Shown here: positions 12,164-26,666 of the stretch, piece by piece
Numbering within the stretch: the first letter of the stretch is position 1
Layout of the letters: every line of letters begins with the position of its first letter
Source: Tetrahymena thermophila SB210
Lineage: Eukaryota > Ciliophora > Oligohymenophorea > Hymenostomatida > Tetrahymenidae
NCBI RefSeq assembly: GCF_000189635.1
Contig: NW_002476194.1
Span: 1-64,000, forward strand
Length of the DNA stretch: 64,000 bases
Reading direction: 5' to 3'
Notes under the pieces: generated by a model
The model's input: only the letters and a program-made list of their open reading frames with translations
Told to the model about the DNA's origin: nothing
Database searches by the model: none
Made by a program: the position numbers and the translations under genes

Positions 12164-13278
12164 TCATTTATCTTTGTTAAAATACTATGAAGGGATTCTT
12201 CTTTTACAACATTTTTATGTGAAGAAATCTACAGTTACTAATGCTGCAACTTTGACATTGTAAAGAATTTGCTTAAAATCAGGAATAAAGGTTTTTGAGA
12301 TTTTAGTTAAGCCTGATTCTTATGACTATGTTTCTGAAGATTTTTCCTTTTCTTCTTATTCTTTCTTTCTTTTTGCTTCTTCTACTTTGTCAGAGTAATC
12401 AAGATTATCTAACATTCTCTTGCTGATTTACTTCTACTTTTCAGCTACTTGCTATTTTCTTATTTACAACTATTCGAATGCTAACTAAAGTTCTTTGCTA
12501 TTGGGGTCAAGTGCATAAGCTGTTTTAAAATCGTTTCTAGCATCATCAAACTTTTATAGTTTAATGTTTATTTTTAAAGTAATTAATCAAAATAATATTT
12601 ATTTTATTACTTCATTTAAGTAAAGATGAGCCATACCTCTTCTATATAAGCATTTTATATTATTTGGGTCATTTTCTATAACTTTTGAAGCAAAGTGAAT
12701 ACATTGCTTATATTCTTTTAGCTTTAAATTGCAGATTGATAAATTTGAATTGCATGGAATCTTTATTATTAACAACAATTTATATTAAAATTAGCTCATT
12801 ATAGAATTATATAATTACTTCAATGTCTTCTATGAACTTCACCATTTATTCTTTTTATTTTATTTGGCCATCCTTGATTAAAAACTAAAGAGCCAGCAGA
12901 GCCTATTTTTAATATATTTATTTATTTAGATATGCTAAAAGTTTAAGTTGAGTTACTTTTGAGTAGTGTTTTACAGCTGCTTGGTAATTCTATTTTTAGA
13001 ATGCTTCTTTGCCTTTATTTTTTTCATACTCTGGCACTTACAATCTATCCATCTTTTAAAAGTCAATAAGTAAAATAAAAATCGAACATCTAAATCAAAT
13101 TGTATTTTACATTTTCGTAGCTATCAACTACCTCCTAACCCTCAATCAGCTTATTTTATTCTTCTTCTTTTTGTTTGAGTCTGCCATTGCTTAAATCAAT
13201 TGTAGGGGGCATTTTGTAATCGTCTTATTGCTCTTCTTGATCTTATTCTAAGGAATGAGAGGATGATGACTGTGACAT
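12164..13278 (-). CDS. TPR protein resembling the tail of FKBP-type immunophilins
   Basis: Five exons (13278-13111, 13052-12957, 12902-12819, 12760-12611, 12550-12164), all joined in phase 0, give 294 residues. Tetratricopeptide repeats are clear: GKEAFQKQNYQAAVKHYSK, then SNLSICNLKLKEYKQCIHF with ENDPNNIKCLYRRGMAHL, then FDDARNDFKTAYALDP. The long insert after the first repeat helix (ALLALQFLIKDGQIK) is typical of TPR tails of FKBP-like and Hsp90/Hsp70 co-chaperones. A charged helix rich in Lys and Glu follows, then a C-terminus that ends CCKRR. No peptidyl-prolyl isomerase domain precedes the repeats, so only a scaffolding or co-chaperone role can be proposed. Intron ends are all GTAA-type donors with AG acceptors, which makes this one of the cleanest models in the window. 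Confidence 0.8.
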
Positions 13279-14028
13279 TTATTTAATATAGCCTACTTAT
13301 AAATTTATTAATTAATTGACTAATTTACTTCTTTTATAAATATAATTTAAATGAAATTTAATTTGTTGATACAGCATATCAAAAAGTATTAACTAATTAA
13401 ATATAATTTAATAAATTCTTCTATTGTTCGATTGGAAAGTTAGAATTAAAAGACTATCTATTCCTTTATGTAATCCTCTTAAATTTTAATTCAAACATAT
13501 TATTCTTTTAAGGAATAGACTCATGAATGATTGTTAGTTATTTTTCTTAATTACAGTTAAAATTTACTAAATTTAGTTAATTTAAAAAAATTTGAGTAAT
13601 AGGTACAATTAATTTTTTTTCTATCTTACGAAATATCGAAACTAAATTATAAAAATATTTGAAATTTTTAAAGTGGATATTTAAAGAAAATAAGCAAACA
13701 AGATGAGAGCAAAAATGGGTAAATATAAAAAGGGTTTATTGATGAACTCAAATAAATTTACAAAATAATAAATTATTTATTAATTAGCAAAATAAATCAA
13801 GTCAAAATATTTAAAACTTAATATAAAACTCTAAGCTAAATATTTTCTTATTTCTTGGTTTGATTTTTTTTTTTTTTGCAACTTTTAGGCAGTTAGTTTA
13901 TGTTATTTAAATTTTGCAGCTCAAGCAGTTAATTATCTTAAATTTATAAATTCTTATATGGAAAATATTTTATTTATATACTTTATATTTCTTTATAAGC
14001 CAAAAATTTCTTAATTATTATGAACAAA
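13279..14028. other. Intergenic stretch
   Basis: AT-rich spacer upstream of the TPR gene and downstream of the EF-hand gene. No gene, repeat or structured RNA was recognised. Confidence 0.55.
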
Positions 14029-14758
14029 TCAGTTTCCCTCATTAGCAAAACCTGATTTGAGAAGCAATTTAAATTCTTCATATTCGATTTCTCCAGATCC
14101 ATCCTTATCAATTTCACGAATCAATCCAACTATGTCAATAGTCATCTAAAATATTATCAAAACAGTTTTATTAATTAAAGATAGAAATTAATTTTGTAAT
14201 TTTAAAGATATTTATTTATTTTTGTTCACTGGTCTACCCAATTCTATAGAAAAAAGAATTCGGATTTGGTCTAGGTGATAAGCAAAAAACATTTGAACAA
14301 TTATCATAAAATTTTTGCAAATTGTTTTGTAAAGTTTTGAATGAAAGTTATCTTTATTATAGAGAAAGAAAAAAATTAATTTAATTTTTTACTTCGAACT
14401 CTTCTTTTACTATTTATATGAGACGGTTTGCATCTACGGAGCCTGTGGTATCGGCATTACCGCCCATAGCCACAAAAGCATCAACTAAATCCTAATCATC
14501 ATCTCCAAGATTTGCATATTTTTATTTGTAATAAATATTCAAAAAATCAGAAAACTTGATGAGACCTGTATTCTTCTCATCAACCTCACTAATCATTTTA
14601 AATAAATCGTTTTCGCTAAGAGAACATCCTATATTCTCTAAAGCAAGCTTCAAATCAGAAACCTTAATAGCTCCTAATCCATCTTCATCATAATCAGAGA
14701 AAGCTTTCTGGCAGAACTAGATATCTTCTTCAGATAAGTTCATAACTTCACTCGCCAT
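14029..14758 (-). CDS. Calmodulin-like EF-hand protein, possibly axonemal
   Basis: Two exons, 14758-14393 and 14145-14029, joined in phase 0 over a 247-nt intron, give 160 residues. Four EF-hand helices are present in calmodulin spacing. Only the last loop is canonical (DKDGSGEIEYEE). The first (DYDEDGLGAIKV) has a two-residue shift before the hydrophobic position, the second (DEKNTGLIKFSD) ends in Asp, and the third (GNADTTGSVDAN) is degenerate. The protein therefore probably binds one or two Ca2+. The MGGNADTTGSVD and MTIDIVGLIREIDKDGSGEI segments remind me of EF-hand light chains of dynein arms and docking complexes, but that is a memory-based impression. Its neighbour upstream is a Ca2+-dependent kinase on the same strand. 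Confidence 0.75.
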
Positions 14759-15892
14759 TTTTGAATTAACTTTAAATAAAAGAGAATAGGTAAAATAATA
14801 AGAATCTCATTTAAATTTCAACAAATATGTTTCTTAATTGACTCTCAATATAAATTGAAAATAGTTTTATTCAATTGTGATTTTCTATTTATTTATAAAC
14901 AAAATGAGTGAATTACCTTTTTGTCAAATTTCCTTAATATGGTCTGTCTTCTATTACCTACAAATGTATTCTCTATTTATTTCCCTTTTAAATGAATAAT
15001 TTTCAGATTTTTTTTATTTTTTGTTTTTCTTTTAAACCAAATATATATACAATATTGATTATTGCTGTTAGACTTTTAAATACATTTTGTGAGTGCTTAT
15101 AATTAGTTATTTAAATTAATTTAATGCTTATTAGCTTTAGTAGTTTTTCTAAATCATTAATTTTCTTATGACACTAACTTTACTCATTTTAAGGTATTAA
15201 TAATCTCAAAGTTGAACAAAAGAAGTGTCATTCATTTATTATTTTTTACTTGAACTTGCTCTCTTTATGAAATATACTTTCTTTTTAAACCAATTAAAGT
15301 CTCTTTATTTCATTTTAATCTGGTTGAAAATATCATCCGTCCACTAGCCTTAATTTTAAAATTTATTCTTTTAAAAAATTCTTCATTTTTTTATATAAAA
15401 TATTTGATTATTTTTGAATTTCGTATTCATTGTTTATTTTAAATATTTTTGAATGCTATAATTTTAAAATACAACAGCTAACAAAAGATACACCTTACTT
15501 TTTTTAAATTAATTCATTCAAGTTAGTTGTTAAATAAAATTAATTTGAAAATCTGTCTAAAAAAGAGATGAAAAAATTTATTAAAAGGATAATTAATATG
15601 TATGTGTGTATAGATATATATATGTTTTACAATAATTCAAATAATTATTAATTTCTTATAATATAAATTTATTAAATGTCTCTATTATTGTTCAAAGAAA
15701 ATTTATGACAATGAATGAGGATTGATTAAATTTATTATAGAATTTGAATAGTTTTTAGTTGTTAGAAAATAATATAAGTTAATTTTTATATATTTGTTTT
15801 TCGATAGTAGAAAGGTATTATTTGTAAAAAGATATCTTGTTAATATGCTTTAAATAATTAGTATTATCTATCTTTTAGAAATTTTAATTCAA
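14759..15892. other. Intergenic stretch
   Basis: 1.1 kb of AT-rich sequence between the EF-hand gene promoter and the kinase 3' end. No convincing exon on either strand. A short TATATATA-rich tract lies near 15600-15630. Confidence 0.55.
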
Positions 15893-17921
<2,029 letters not shown>

Positions 17922-19227
17922 TTCTCGAATTTAAAATATGTGATTAGTATAGTAATAATTTTATATTTAGTTTGTTAGTTTGTTAGACTAATTGTTAGTA
18001 GTGCTTTATTTTTTAGTGGTATAACAATTTATTAAATTTTTATTTGTTTTATATATATTAAAATTTTAATAAATGATATAAAAAAGATGTGATGTAGATT
18101 TTGTTTACTTCTAAAAAAAGTGTTAATAAATGATAATAAAAGTAAAATACTATTCATTATAGGTTTTTCATTTGCGAATATAAATAATAATCCATTACAT
18201 CATCTTTTTTATAATATCTCTTCTGATCATAGAGCACCAATTACGAGGCAAAAAAATTGATGCCTGAATTGTCTCTTCTTTCTTTACTATCCTAATATTT
18301 TATAATCCAGAAAATAAAATAAAAATATCTCAATAAATTTTAACTAGTATAGATTTTTTTCTTATATTAACTCATCTCTTTGTTCTACAAATAAATAAAT
18401 ATGAAATAAAATGAGCAGTTTAGACAAACTTCAAATATAAATAAATGTATATTAAGCTATATCAGTCATTGATATTAATTTAGTAAAAAATAATTAATTA
18501 AATACATGTTATATAAGTTTTCATTATTTTTTATTGGTTATTAGTATTTTCTTTTATCTCCACAAATGCCTTTTAACTTTATTAATTAAAATTTTATAAA
18601 TATTTATATGTTTGGTAAATAAAGCATCAAATATTTATATATTTCTTTTACAAATAATTTTAAGTCAAATTAAACAAATATATAGAATGTTACTCATCTA
18701 GAATTTTGTAATCTTTGAAAACAAATGAGTCACACAACTATCAAACACAAATAAATATAAATTTTATTTAACTATTTATATTGTCATTTAATTTATCAAA
18801 AATTTGAAAAAATTTAATTCATACTTAAAAATTATCTTTTTTTATGGGCAACCTTTGTTAAAAACCTTATTAAGAAGAATTATCAAAAATAGTAAATCTA
18901 TTTGAAAAAAGTATTAAAATTAGAAAATAAATATTTAATAGCGAGTGATCGATTGATAGAATCATGAAAATTGAGAATTTAAAATAATTAAATTATTTAA
19001 AATTAAGTTGAGCTTAAAGTAAGCTAATACTATACCTATTAAACCCCGAATAAGGTTAAGACATTAAAGCAAGTTAAGCATAAATAAAGTAATATTTCAG
19101 AAATTAAATCTTTTAGAAAATAAATCTTTTAACAAGTTAATTTATGTGAATTATAAATTATAAAAGAGTCTCAAATGTTAATGATTTTATACAAAAATAT
19201 TAAAAATTATAAATAAATATTTTTCAT
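17922..19227. other. Intergenic stretch
   Basis: 1.3 kb between the CDPK start and the HAP2 stop. Short open segments on the minus strand near 18170-18320 have some coding feel but lack a start, a stop and splice partners. I do not call a gene. Confidence 0.5.
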
Positions 19228-21977
19228 TCATTCAATTAGTAGATAGAGAGGAGATGTTGAAACAACTTTTAGAGCGTTTTTATTAACTATTTCTAAAAAT
19301 TTTTGAGCTAAATATGACCCTTTTTATGGCTATAAGGCTCCTATCTAAATTATTAAAATTAAAAATTTTCTTAGTAGAAAATAATGTATATAAAATTTAA
19401 TCAATCATACCATATCTAAGATTGTGCTATTCTAAGGCAAGAAAAGAATATCATTTCTTTCATATAAAATAAATGTAAATGATTTTTTAAAACCGAAATA
19501 TTCAAATATTGATGAGTTTTTGTCTATATTTGCATATAATTTATTGGCTTCGAAAGTTTCTTCTAAGTTTGATAATTCATTTATTATTTTCTTTGATTTA
19601 TCCTGACAAGATTCACTTGAAAAACTTCTTTATATTTTAGATCTTTTATATTTATTTTTGTTTTCAACCTAATATGACTATGATATTGAATGTGAGCAGC
19701 ACGATCTATCATAACTGCAACTTTCTTAAATTGATTTTTTATCTGTTTTGTCTTTATTTTTTTCATTTTCCTTTTTCTTAGATTTGCAACAGCAACAGCA
19801 AAGAAACCGAATAATAGGGACTAAATACCCATTTTTTGCCAAAAAAATTACCAGAGCTAGAGCACTCTAAAAAATTAATAAATATTTTTTCATTGATAAA
19901 GGATAAAAAGAAATACTTACTGCTACTCCTGCAATTGAAGCAATAGATTTAAATGCCTCTTTAATGCATCCTGCAGAAAAATAGCACCAAAAACTCCAAA
20001 AACTGGAACATTTATCACTGCAGGATTAGGATGACTTATATTCTTAGCTTGATTATTACTAGCCTGTGTTATTTCCTTAATTACCTTTTTCATAATTACA
20101 TAATAATTATTCTCAAATTAATATAATTTAATATTTACTTGTATGATTGGTGCTTGTTGTGTTGAATAGTATGTTTTTAGAGTCAAGCTAATTTCCTATT
20201 GCATCATATAAATTTATAGTACAATTGTTATTTATAGCACTTATATCACTATTTACTGAAACTGAGCAATTAAAATTATATAGCTGATTTGCAGTTAGAA
20301 AAAGCTTTTATCCTTAAATAGGCTAGACATTCGAACTACAATTAAAGCCTAATACAAATTCAGCACTATAATTACCTTAATTTTAAACCAAAGCTACTAG
20401 TTTACCATTACCTGAATGACTTTCGAAGTTATTAATACTACATTGAGAAATGCAGCCTATTCCTAAATTAGTTACAAATTTTATTTAAGCTGCATCTATT
20501 TCTATGGTTATTAATGTGCTAGCAGATCCACTTAACCCTTATTATAAGATTGTCTAACCTTGAAATTACACTTAGTTAAAATTCCCTTGTGATTCCAATA
20601 AATATTTAGGTTATTTATCTTTTCGAATAAATTTTATTTTTAATATTTAAAAAATGTTTAATTTACTAAGTTAATTTAACTAAAATAAATTCGCTAAAAT
20701 TTTAATTATAACATTTATTTTGTTGATATTAACATAATTTTAATTCTACTTTATGATAAAAGAATGAGATCACTTTAATATAAGTTCTCTAATTGATTTT
20801 AAAGGCAAGAACCTACTGGCTATGAGCAGCTAGAGGATTATTATCTAAAACCAGAGTAGCTGACTCCAATTTTGTTGCACTAAGTACCATCCAGCGTAAA
20901 CATGGTTTTGTCAACAAACATCCAAGAACTTATCCCTTAAAGAACTCTTGGATCTGTAGCTGGAAAACTTGGTTTAACAAGGTAATAACTACTTAGATCA
21001 GCTGGAGGTTATGTTGGAGTGAATGTCTGTTTATTAAATAAATTAGCAAATATTAACAACTTAAAAAAATTTACTCCTATAATTTTGCTTATAGTTGAAT
21101 TATCAGAGGATTTCATTGTAGGATTTGATGTACTAAGTTTGAGAGTTTGTTTTAAATTTTTTTAGTTTTGACTATCAACTGTGTAAATATTTATATTAAC
21201 TTCAAAGTAGAGCTAATATTGCTATATTTTAAAAGCAGAATACCAAAGAGGACTGAATTTTAGGCAGTGAGCTGTTGCTGATCCTTTTAGATTATAAAAA
21301 TGTCAAAAATAAGTGGCTAATTAATCAATAATTAATAAATTAAGTTAATAAATATATATAACCTGCACCAAGATTTAGAGCATAGCACACTTTACCTCTT
21401 GATAGATCATTACCCATGCCTAATATATCTGATAGAGAGCAATAGCAGCAATAACCTTAGCTGTCCAAAATCTTTTAGCCTTTAGAGTCATACTAAAATT
21501 TACAAGTTGGACTACTATCTAATTTTAAATTTAATTTATTGAAGAAATCGAATAAATATTACCATAAAAGCCATCCTTGCATGAAAATAGCGTGGTAGCG
21601 ATCACTTACTCTAATGGTTAGCTATTGAAATCTTATAAGTAAATAAGAGGAAATAGAGCAGTCACTGGAGATTTAGTAACCTCAAAAATAAAACTATTTT
21701 GTAGTTATTTATTTACTCCACTATCAGATAACTGATTAAGAGTGGCCACTACTTGTTCTGTATTTGCTATCTATAAAAATAATTATTTAACCTAAAGTAG
21801 AACTATAATTAATACTTATCCATTCTCTAAAGATAGGACGATAACAGCTTTTTAGGAGCAGTTATTTGGTTCATTTGAAGAATTATAACATTTTTGGATG
21901 GTGCTAGAAGTAATATACTCACACCTGTTCAATATACAAAAATGAAAATAAATCAATCCAAAAGCCAAAAATTTCAT
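19228..21977 (-). CDS. HAP2: Gamete fusogen HAP2/GCS1
   Basis: Nine exons (21977-21816, 21770-21563, 21518-21363, 21283-21075, 21026-20750, 20618-20139, 20084-19921, 19866-19411, 19344-19228) give 742 residues with every phase agreeing. HAP2 is a class II-type fusogen that merges gamete membranes; in Tetrahymena it acts at the conjugation junction. Visible features are a signal peptide (MKFLAFGLIYFHFCIL), a cysteine-rich ectodomain, and the diagnostic HAP2-GCS1 block from about residue 295 (CNKIGVSYSGFR ... CSQPVGSCLQNQ) with the conserved Arg at about 306. A membrane helix lies near 545-572 (IAGVASALALVIFLAKNG), followed by a run of five cysteines and a basic cluster, then a cytoplasmic tail of about 165 residues. 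No frame problem is seen; the gene looks intact. Expression is known to be mating-induced in this family, but the sequence does not show how. Confidence 0.96.
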
Positions 21978-22383
21978 TTTTTATATTATGAATGTGTTAA
22001 TATAATTTTTATTCTTTTTTTATTATATTGAATAATTGAATGGTTTTTCTAAAAATTTAATAAGATTATTTCGTTTTAAAATAGATATTTATTTATTTGA
22101 TATTAATTTTTGATATATCTTATAGGATACATCAAAGTATCTTGTTTATTTATAATCTTTTTATTTCTGCTAAATCTTCAAATAAATGATTTTTATAAAT
22201 TAATTTAAAATTCTGTGGTATCATAAATTTCAAATTATTTGAATAATAAACAGAAAATATTAATTTTTTAAACTTATTAACTCTAAATAAACAAATGATT
22301 TGCTTTATTAACTTATCTCATTGAAAAATTAATTACTTTTTTTAGAAATCAAATAAATATTTCTGTAAACTCTCGCTTGATAA
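21978..22383. other. Divergent promoter region
   Basis: About 400 bases between HAP2 (minus) and the next gene (plus), so both promoters must lie here. The sequence is AT-rich with no motif I can name. Confidence 0.5.
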
Positions 22384-24155
22384 ATGGATAGTAGAAATTC
22401 AATAACACTTCCTCCGTCTAGTCAATAGAGTTTAAATAAGCTAGCACTATAAGATTCCAAAGATTTAAATAAAAGATAAAATAAAAGATCTATATCTGGA
22501 TCATAAAACGCAAGTCTTGGATCAATAAGTTTTTTTTAATCTGAATATGATGCAATAAATAAATAAAAAAGTCATAAATCAATCAAAAGAATTTCTCAAA
22601 TAACGAAAATAACAGAAGTAAATGACAGCGGTGAATTTGCTGGTACATTTGGAAACTCTAGCGTGTTTGAAAACACAAAAAGCTCTAAGGGTAAGAATTT
22701 ATTTTAAAAAAAATTGTTAAAATATGTTTTAATTTTTGAATTAAGGCAGACAGAAAAGCTTTGACTATAAAAATTTCAATAAAGTATTTTAAGATGATTT
22801 ATCTTACTTAATTAGATATGCAGTTTCTTCAAATGCTTAAAAATATAGTTTATCTCCTCATAAAATGCAAGAAGTAAATTTATTTTTTCGATTTATCTTT
22901 ATATTTAATAAATATACTGAACAAGATGAAAGATGAAGCATAAGGGAAAAAAATAGAAAAAAAACCATAGTAAAATGAAAAGAAAAAGAAATAAAGTAAT
23001 TTTATAGATAGAAATTACAACAAGTACTTTTAAAGTTAACAAAAAATATATGATAAAAATCGTGAAATAAAAAAACAAATGAAAGAAGATGCTGAAAATA
23101 ACTATGAAAAAGTAGATCCAGCTGTATGGAAAACTTCATTGGCTATTATGAAATACTAAGTGGCTAAGGACACATACTAAATAGAAAATTCTCAAAGGTA
23201 AAAAATGAATGAGTATTCTCTCATGGAATTTAAAACTGCTGAGCAAAAATATCACGAATAAAATAAACTTAATGAAGATTAAAAATTAAAAGATAGGAAA
23301 AGTAAATAAATAAATCTCATTTGAATTAGATAAAATTAGTTTGTTTATTTAAACTAAATTTGTGTATTTTTAATAGGAAAAGGACCTTAGTCTAGGACAG
23401 TGAGCGTCAAGGTTCAAATAAATGACTCTCAACCAGAAGAAGGATACAAAAAATAAGTATTCAAAAGTGATGATTAGGTAGAAAAAGATGTGAGGCGTCT
23501 GGCAGCTATTACTTAAAGAAACGATGAAAAAGAAAATAGAAAGATAAATAACTATTTTATGAGGATTTAGAGGAGACTTTAAATGCTTTATAGAATGCAA
23601 CCAAGCTTAGAAAAAGAAAAATATAGAAATACATTAATGTCTGAAATTAGAGACAATGAGAAGCTATTTTAAAATATAAATGATTAAATTATTGGAAAAT
23701 ATGAAGATTTTTTAGTTGAAAAAATAATTGATGATATTTTAATAGAAAATGTTATGGTCTTGTAATATATTGAGTAAAAATAAAAAATGACTAAAAAGTA
23801 ATTGAGATAAGCTACTTTAATAGAATTTAAATAGTGTTTTATCGAGTATTTTGATGATGCCTAAAATGCTGCTTTGAATTTAGTCTATGCAGGTAAGCCT
23901 GTCCCTAAAAAAGTAGTGCACTATGACCATGTTTTGATAGAAATTGGCTATGGGCTCTTACTGTCAGCTGTAGATAATAAAAATAAGTACAACACATACA
24001 GATCTCATTTAGATTATTCTGATAAAAATAACGTTGCTCTTCTAAACCTAATTGCTAGGGATATAGCTCTTGAATTGGTAGATGAAGTTGCAGAAACATT
24101 TGATTAATTCTCATAAGAGTTCACTAACTAAATTTTTGTTTAGGAGTTTTAATGA
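22384..24155 (+). CDS. Uncharacterised charged protein
   Basis: Four exons (22384-22690, 22746-22873, 22926-23301, 23377-24155) with consistent phases give 529 residues. The N-terminal 100 residues are Ser/Lys-rich and probably disordered. The middle is basic and coiled-coil-like (GKKIEKKPQQNEKKKK, DKNREIKKQMKEDAEN). The last 220 residues look folded and mostly helical, with KYEDFLVEKIIDDILIEN, GKPVPKKVVHYDHVLIE and LIARDIALELVDEVAETF. The C-terminal helices with LVDEVAE spacing suggest an unfamiliar helical domain, perhaps of a ciliary or basal-body protein, but I do not recognise the family. The introns are 51-75 nt with GTAA donors. It is transcribed divergently from HAP2. Confidence 0.7.
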
Positions 24156-26666
24156 TAAAACATTAAAATCAGATGAAATATAATTCAAATAGTATTAAAC
24201 TATATATTTACTTCATAATATTTTATCAAATAATAAAATAAAGGTCTTAAAAATTATAATTTAATACATTTCAAAATGCTTATTTAGATAAATTAAATAG
24301 AAATAAATAGTGAAACTCCTTAGTGTGCTCATATCGTATTTATAAAAATAATTATATTTTAAAAAAGCATGGATGCTATTGTAAAAAATTATTTTGTTTT
24401 CATATTTGTTGATATTTTTGGTTTATAATCTTCATATTTGATTATATTCAATTTTATAAGAAAAAGTTTTTTTTAGTAATTCTGCTTCCTTTCTTGTGAC
24501 TTACTCATTTCATTTTATTATTTTAATTTAGCGTTAATTCTTTTATTAAATAAAAAGCATTTACTCTTCAGTTAATAAAATCTGATGAGCATTTCAGAGT
24601 CATATATTTATTAATTTTGCTCGAATTTTACAAACCGCCAGATTAATTATTGATTTTTAGATACTTTAGGCCAAAAAAATAAAAAAAATAGGTTTTTTGT
24701 AATCCAGTATAAATCGTTTAGCATATTTTTTTGCTACCTTATGACGTAATTATCTTTACATTGGTTTAATTTATAAAATGGAAATTAAAAAAAATCTAAA
24801 TATTATTCTCTTTATCAATTAAAAATGTAACTAACTGCAAAATTTAAAATACTTTAAAAACTTTACTAAAAATTTTAAATTGGGAAAATAAAAAATATGT
24901 TTTTGCCCTAAAGTGTATGTTTTATAACTTAAGTAAAGTAGTGAATTTTTAATTTAGAAGAGATTATTGTTTGGATACTAACCATTTGTGGATTTAAAAT
25001 ATAAGGTCTAATTTAATAATTTATTTTAGATTAAAATAATGGTTGGTATTTATTTTTACTATTGAGTTAGATCAATTATTTTATAGCCAATCAATCAATA
25101 AATTAATAAGAAAATACATAATTTATTTATTTACATAACAATAGAATTCAATCAAATATAATTTGATGAAGAGCTTAATCATTTTGAAAGATAAAATTAA
25201 AATAAATAAAAAATAATAGTTTAAAACCTCTTCAACTTAAGCTCAGTAAATAATTGTGTTTGATAATATTCTATGGCCCAAAATAAATTTTTAAAAATAA
25301 AATTATCTTTGAGTATTTTTATGAAATTTTTAATTTTCCCAGGTACAAATAAAAGATTTGTACTGTAAATCATTATATTTTGACTCCAACTTAAGCTTTA
25401 ATTTTATATTTATTCTCAGATTAGTAACAAAAGAAAAGATTGGTTTTTATCTTTCTATTATTTTAAGTATTTTTTTAACCAACAAATTAATTAATTAAAA
25501 GAAAAAGCTAACTAATTTATTCTGTAAAGATACAATTTAATTTCTTTGAAATGAAGCTTTTAAGTATATTACGATGTTTGAATTTATCAATTATTAATCA
25601 AATAAATTAGTTTGCTTGATTCTTAAAAATCCAACATATTCAATTACAAAAAACCAATTAATAATTTCGAAGTTTTTAAAATTATTTACACAAGCTGTTT
25701 ACTCTAAAAATTTATAAGTTTTATTAAATTAGAATTGTAAATAATTCTTTATTTCATTTAAAATAATATTTTAATCTTTTAAAAAAGAGGTTTTTTAAAC
25801 TTTATCAAAAACTTAAAATCATGTTAGAAAAGTTTTGTAAAAACCTTCGTATAATCATTAAAATTCTTAGATAAAGTAAGCTAAGATAATTTGCATTTTT
25901 ATAATTTAGAGCTGTGAATTAATTTAAATGTATTTTATTTCAACTATATTGCATACTTAAAATAATTTAGATAAGATATGAAAAAATCTAAGTGTCTTAT
26001 TTTTTACGATTTGAATTATCACTCAAAACATTAAATAAATAAATTAAGTTAAGATAATTTGTGTTTTACAATTTATGGTAGCAAATCAATTAAGATCTAT
26101 TTTATTAAAACACTTGTTTTTTATCATTGATTGTTAAATAAAATAGGAAATTTAGATTTTTTAGCATATCTTTTTTAAATTCTATAACAAATATGGCTTT
26201 GCATTTTTATTTTTTCGACTCTAAATTAATATTAATTTATTTAATGCAACCATTAGAAGTAAATAATTATCTTTTTTCAGATATTTTTTATAAATTAAAA
26301 ATAATAAAACTGTTATAAATTTCAAATAAATTATGAGCTTGTGCATAAGTTTTACAGCAAAAAAATTTTTTTTTAAATTAATAAAAATAAATCTATAGCT
26401 GGAAAAAATTTCGGCTCACCTAATTTAAGATAGATTAATTTTAAATTAGTTTACACTCCAAACGAAATAGCCCTAATTTAATCTGGGGTTGCTCTATCTA
26501 TCTATCAATTAATTAATTCAGTAATAATTAATTATTTTGCGCAACATTAAAAGTTTACATTAGAGATCTCCGAGCAAGAAATTTTATGGATATAAATTAG
26601 AAACGAAAAAGCTTTGACAAAAAAATATAATTAAATAAAAAAATTAAATAATCAAAAGTAAATAAA
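24156..26666. other. Long gene-free stretch
   Basis: 2.5 kb, the longest gap in the window. It is extremely AT-rich, with repeated ATTTA and long A/T runs, and no coding frame on either strand. The last 250 bases (about 26410-26580) are less AT-rich and contain blocks such as GGCTCACC, TCTGGGGTTGC and GAGATCTCCGAG. They may hold promoter elements of the following gene or an uncalled non-coding RNA. Confidence 0.5.

Noticed and set aside
18170-18320. Possible small minus-strand exon
   Set aside because: Short open stretch without start, stop or plausible splice partners; open frames of this size are common when only TGA stops.
26410-26580. Less AT-rich island as a possible snRNA or tRNA gene
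   Set aside because: No cloverleaf, A/B box or snRNA motif could be placed; more likely upstream sequence of the GH45-like gene.
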